A stretch of 64,000 bases of DNA from Acanthochromis polyacanthus (lineage: Eukaryota > Chordata > Actinopteri > Pomacentridae), in contig NC_067113.1 of the NCBI RefSeq assembly GCF_021347895.1, positions 3,392,251 through 3,456,250 of the forward strand. The letters run 5' to 3'. Each line of letters begins with the position of its first letter. The first letter of the stretch is position 1. The notes beneath the pieces are model-generated. The model was not told the DNA's origin. It saw only the letters and a program-made list of their open reading frames with translations, and ran no database searches. The position numbers were made by a program, and so were the translations under genes. Positions 60,881-64,000 of this stretch are shown piece by piece.

Positions 60881-61413
60881 TAAGTTCAGTAAAAAAGAAG
60901 AAGAAAACAATCATCCATTACGCTAAAAACACATTAAGGACAGATGGTGACACAGAGAAGGACTAGTTTTTCTCTTTTTATTTTTTCAGAGTTCATCGAT
61001 GAGCCAGTCTTCACAGAGTGTTGCCAAAGCATTATTGGCTGCAAAACATGTGTGGAACAGTGGCAGTTGACCTCTGGGCATTGTGTAAAATGTAGAGGGT
61101 ACACCGAAGGCAGCAACATATTTGAAGTTAATGGTCTGTCAGAGGCATTTTCTGTTCTGAGATCCCTTTTTGAAGAGGAGTAACATTTTGCACTTTCATA
61201 CTCGAATACTGTAGGCCTGTTGTGTTGTTTGTTTTATTGTTTCAGATATTTGGGTCAGAGTTCTTCTACTACTAATGTGAATTCATTTACATGTTTGGGC
61301 TGGATGACGTCGTATTAGTGTTCATTGTTTTAGTGAGATTAACATTTATCTTTACATACATTGCCACTACTTAATTGTTCTAGTTACAAATTTACATTCT
61401 ATAAAGTTGTGGT

Positions 61414-61588
61414 TGTTAGATTTATTTTGAAAATACAGGAAGCAAAGCCATGTTCGTTAGCGTATGCAGTGACGTTATCACCTGTGCCTGCCTGCACTGA
61501 GACGCTGTTCTGAGCATGTGCTGCAATAAACACAGTCTGCGTGAGTTCCCAGACGAAAGAGACATGGAGGTCCTTCTTTTCTCTCACA
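61414..61588 (+). repeat. Probable 5' LTR of the Copia element
   Basis: Inferred as 175 bp from TGTTAGATTTATTTTG to TCTCTCACA. It contains AATAAA (about 61523) near its 3' end and sits just before the gag region. The second LTR is outside the window, so the borders cannot be checked here. Confidence 0.4.
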
Positions 61589-61639
61589 GAAGTAATTAAC
61601 TATTCTTTGGCAACCGTGGTGCAAGAGACTGATGCAGAG

Positions 61640-62346
61640 ATGTCTAACGCAACAGGTTATGGGCCCAGTCATGCAGGCCAAAGATGGTTCAGACTTTTAT
61701 TCGACGGAGAGGAGAAAAGTTACGAGCTCTGGGAAACGAGGTTTCTCGCGCACATGGAGCTGCCCGGCCTCAGAGAAGTAATCACAGAAGACCCGGAGAT
61801 AGACGATGATGATGATGAGCTCTCACGGAAGATGAAGCAAAGAACGGAGAGGCATATGCAGAGCTGGTGCAATGCCTGGACAACAAGAGTTTGTCGCTGA
61901 TTATGAGAGACGCAAAACGAGATGGAAGAAAGGCTCTGGGGATCCTCCGCGAGCATTATGCAGGAAAGGATAAACCCTGTGTCGTGAGTTTGTACTGTGA
62001 ACTTTCCTCGCTTCATAAAGAAAGTAATGAAACAGTCACTGACTACATTATACGTGCAGAGACTATTTTCACATCATTGAGAAGAGCCGACGAGCATATC
62101 AGTGATGGACTTCAGATAGCCATGGTGGTGAAAGGGCTGCCTGATTCTTACAAGCCATTCGTCGTGCACATCACCCAAACCAATGACACTGTAACATTCG
62201 GTGAGTTTAAAACAAAATTACGAAGTTACGAAAGTACTGAGAAATATGGAAAAAGTGACGCGAGTGCTGATGGAGATAGTGATGAAGATGAGCGGAGCGA
62301 TGAAGCCGAGGGGAAGAGGACGAGGAAAGAAAATGGACTTGGCTGA
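61640..62346 (+). pseudogene. Copia gag, frameshifted
   Basis: The first frame, from ATG 61640, reads MSNATGYGPSHAGQRWFRLL, WETRFLAHMELPGLREV and an acidic DDDDDE run. It shifts at about 61850; the continuing frame reads AELVQCLDNKSLSLIMRDAK, GILREHYAGKDKPCV, SSLHKESNETVTDYI and VVKGLPDSYKPF. This is the capsid-like domain of Copia gag. A second shift at about 62300 separates it from the zinc knuckle. Confidence 0.75.
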
Positions 62347-63840
62347 TGTTGAATGCTACAGGTGCGGTAAAAAGGGGCACGTCGCCAGGATATGTCCTGA
62401 TGAATACCAGGCGAGACGAGAGGACCGAAAGTGGGATGCGCCACAGCGGGGGAAAAGGCGCGGTCGCATCAGAGGCCGTGACCAGGTGAGGAAAGCCGAC
62501 GGAGAAACGGAGGCGGAGCCGATATCATTCTGCTTCAGGGTGAGTGACTGTCCTGCACGAGAGGGAGACAAGAGAGGTCTCATGGTGGACTGCGGCACAA
62601 CAACGCACATGATTAACGACGCTAAAAAGTTCATCACGGTGGACAAGAGCTTCAGACCAGAAGACCACATGATCGAGCTGGCGGATGGATCAAAGGTGAG
62701 CGGAATGGCAAAGATGAGAGGAGACGCCGAGGTGTACTTGCTGGACAGTGAGGGGCGACGGGTGAAAACGAGGCTGAAGCAAGCACTCTGCATCCCATCG
62801 TTTCCACAAAACATTTTTTCAGTTAAAGCAGCGACATCAAATGGAGCAGAGGTCCACTTCAAAGATGGTAATGACTGGCTCATTCACAGGGATGGCACAA
62901 ATTTCAAAATGGATGTGTATGGTAAGCTATATTACCTGAACACAGCAGAGGGTGAAAATGTTGATGGAGTGTTTAGTTGTCATGATATCCAGACGTGGCA
63001 TAAAATACTGGGTCACTGCAATTTTGATGATATTGCAAAATTAGAAAACGTGGTTGAAGGGATGTCAATAAAAGGGAAACATGACAAGACCAATCAAAAC
63101 TGTGAAATATGCACACAGGGCAAGTTCACGCAAGGTAGAAACAGACAGGCGGATGCTAAAGCTACAACAGTGCTAGAGCTAGTACACACAGACTTATGTG
63201 GCCCCATTGAACCAGCTGATAAAGATGGATACAGATATACAGTATCATTTACTGATGATTACAGTGGGATGATTTTTCCTTCCTTTATCAGAACAAAAGG
63301 TGACACAACTAAAGCTACAGAAAAGTTCATTGCAGATGTAGCTCCATATGGAAAAATAAAATGTATCAGGTCCGATAATGGTACAGAATTTACCGGGCAG
63401 GAGTTCCAGTCTTTACTCAGGAGTAAAGGGATAAGGCATGAGACAAGTGCACCTTACTCGCCTCATCAAAACGGAACTGCAGAAAGGGGTTGGAGAACCT
63501 TATTTGAGATGTCACGATGCATGTTACTGGAGAGTAACCTCCCAAAGCATCTATGGACATATGCTGTGCAAACAGCAGCTCAAATCCGTAACAGGTGCTA
63601 CAGTAAACGGCTACAACAAACACCTTATTGTGTTTTCACAGGAAAAAACACCAAACTTATCTAATATGAAGATATTTGGCTCTGAATGCTATGCATATAG
63701 ACAGGATTAGAAGAAGCTCGATCCCAGATGTGATAAGGGAATCTTTGTTGGCTATGACAAATACAGTCCAGCATATAATGTGTATTTCCCTGAAACAGGA
63801 AAAGTCTTAAAACACAGGCTAATAAAAATCATCACCAAAT
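62310..63840 (+). pseudogene. Copia pol: zinc knuckle, protease, integrase; broken
   Basis: One frame runs from about 62310 to a stop at 63664. It starts with a basic GRGRGKKMDLADVE and the knuckle CYRCGKKGHVARIC (CX2CX4HX4C). The protease motif follows as VDCGTTTHMI; the usual DSG/DCA-type active site has Asp-Cys-Gly. A GAG-pre-integrase segment has WHKILGHCNFDDIAKLEN and CEICTQGKF. The integrase core has its Asp in LVHTDLCGPI, the second in IRSDNGTEFTG, and Glu in HQNGTAERGWRTL. At about 63650 the frame shifts; LSNMKIFGSECYAYRQD continues to a stop at 63707 and DPRCDKGIFVGYDKYSPAYN follows. The reverse transcriptase is beyond the window. Confidence 0.85.
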
Positions 63841-64000
63841 ACAGCACTGATAGCCAGACTCAGACAGGTTGACATGGTGGATGACATTGAATGTTATGGG
63901 AATGCACCACAGAGGACTGTAAGTCAAGGCCATGGACAGCCTAAGGAGAGCAAAGTGTCCAGTGTTGAGGAGAATGTTGAGACAGGTGTGGCTCAGACTG

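Larger units (their letters stand above)
59425..61183 (+). pseudogene. RING-finger-like four-exon gene with nonsense codon
   Basis: Exon 1 (from about 59424 to 59613) reads SVYLAEVVGGRLSPSRMVVV and IIEKVQEAIGNHDPVVLTD, then TAA at 59598-59600, five codons before a GTGGGT donor. Past the TAA, EGNT joins in phase to exon 2 (59749-59842, SQYWKQNARNILAVQEQHF), so the TAA is a mutation, not the end. Exon 3 (60162-60358) reads ITEKVEELVLAAQSLPDV, then GFCCVICM, with a GTAAGT donor. Exon 4 (60990-61183) reads FIDEPVFTECCQSIIGCKTC, a VEQWQLTSGHCVKCR stretch and a C-terminal helix to a stop. The Cys pairs (CxxC, CC, CxxC, CxxC) suggest a RING/U-box-like zinc domain, perhaps an E3 ligase. It resembles a multicopy fish family; the 5' part of the gene is not seen. 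Confidence 0.6.
61414..64000 (+). mobile_element. Copia-type LTR retrotransposon, inactive, truncated by window edge
   Basis: Contains gag, zinc knuckle, protease, GAG-pre-integrase and integrase domains in the Copia order (integrase before polymerase). The reverse transcriptase and RNase H would follow beyond 64000. Several frameshifts and stops make this copy dead. Copia elements are scarce in vertebrates, apart from a few fish and amphibian lineages. Confidence 0.85.

Overview
The window looks like a stretch of a ray-finned fish (teleost) genome: AT-rich, intron-bearing, and built almost entirely from transposable elements typical of teleosts. The indicators are Tc1 elements with long inverted repeats, hAT, PIF/Harbinger and piggyBac-like short elements, an L2 LINE with the usual fish 3' UTR, a Rex1/CR1-like LINE, RTE and L1 pieces, a tRNA-derived SINE, solo LTRs, a Copia element and long (AC)n and (TA)n tracts. 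I find no single-copy vertebrate gene that I can name with certainty. No rRNA, CRISPR or bacterial-type feature is present. Species cannot be told from this sequence.

Layout. 0-7 kb: a tandem pile of DNA transposons in a (TA)n tract: a dead Tc1 (351-1930), a Tc1 with an intact 344-residue DDE transposase and 217-bp inverted repeats (1981-3617), a palindromic short element (3635-3911), then a 2.0-kb hAT-like element (4664-6663, perfect 8-bp duplication) holding a nested 536-bp element. 7-15 kb: mostly unique-looking AT-rich DNA, two (AC)n tracts, a 160-codon frame of unknown family. 15-19.4 kb: a decayed minus-strand C14orf93-like gene, a 39-bp poly(A) micro-insertion, an L1 ORF2 relic, and a 1.94-kb terminal-inverted-repeat element with one surviving 3' exon. 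20-34.3 kb: a TTAA-flanked short element, two Harbingers (both in CAG/GTC targets), a solo LTR, LINE tails, another TTAA short element and a SINE with a 12-bp duplication. 37.8-42.9 kb: a long palindrome, then a zinc-finger / SAMD3-like spliced gene carrying a solo LTR in its last intron. 44-48.6 kb: Tc1 relic, solo LTR, LINE C-terminal relic, inverted copy of an (AC)n-linked repeat. 50-59 kb: nested LINEs; an L2 sits in the reverse-transcriptase domain of a Rex1-like LINE, next to a second copy and an RTE fragment that itself carries a TTAA short element. 59.4-61.2 kb: a four-exon RING-like gene with a nonsense codon. 61.4 kb to the end: a frameshifted Copia retrotransposon that runs off the window.

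The parts do not form a pathway. The value of the window is as a readable insertion history: many elements have exact target-site duplications, which fix boundaries and nesting order. The candidates for undescribed biology are the 17.4-19.3 kb element, the sequence module shared by two unrelated short elements (5.96 and 58.37 kb), the 12.4-kb frame, and the two fish-expanded spliced gene families at 40 and 60 kb.
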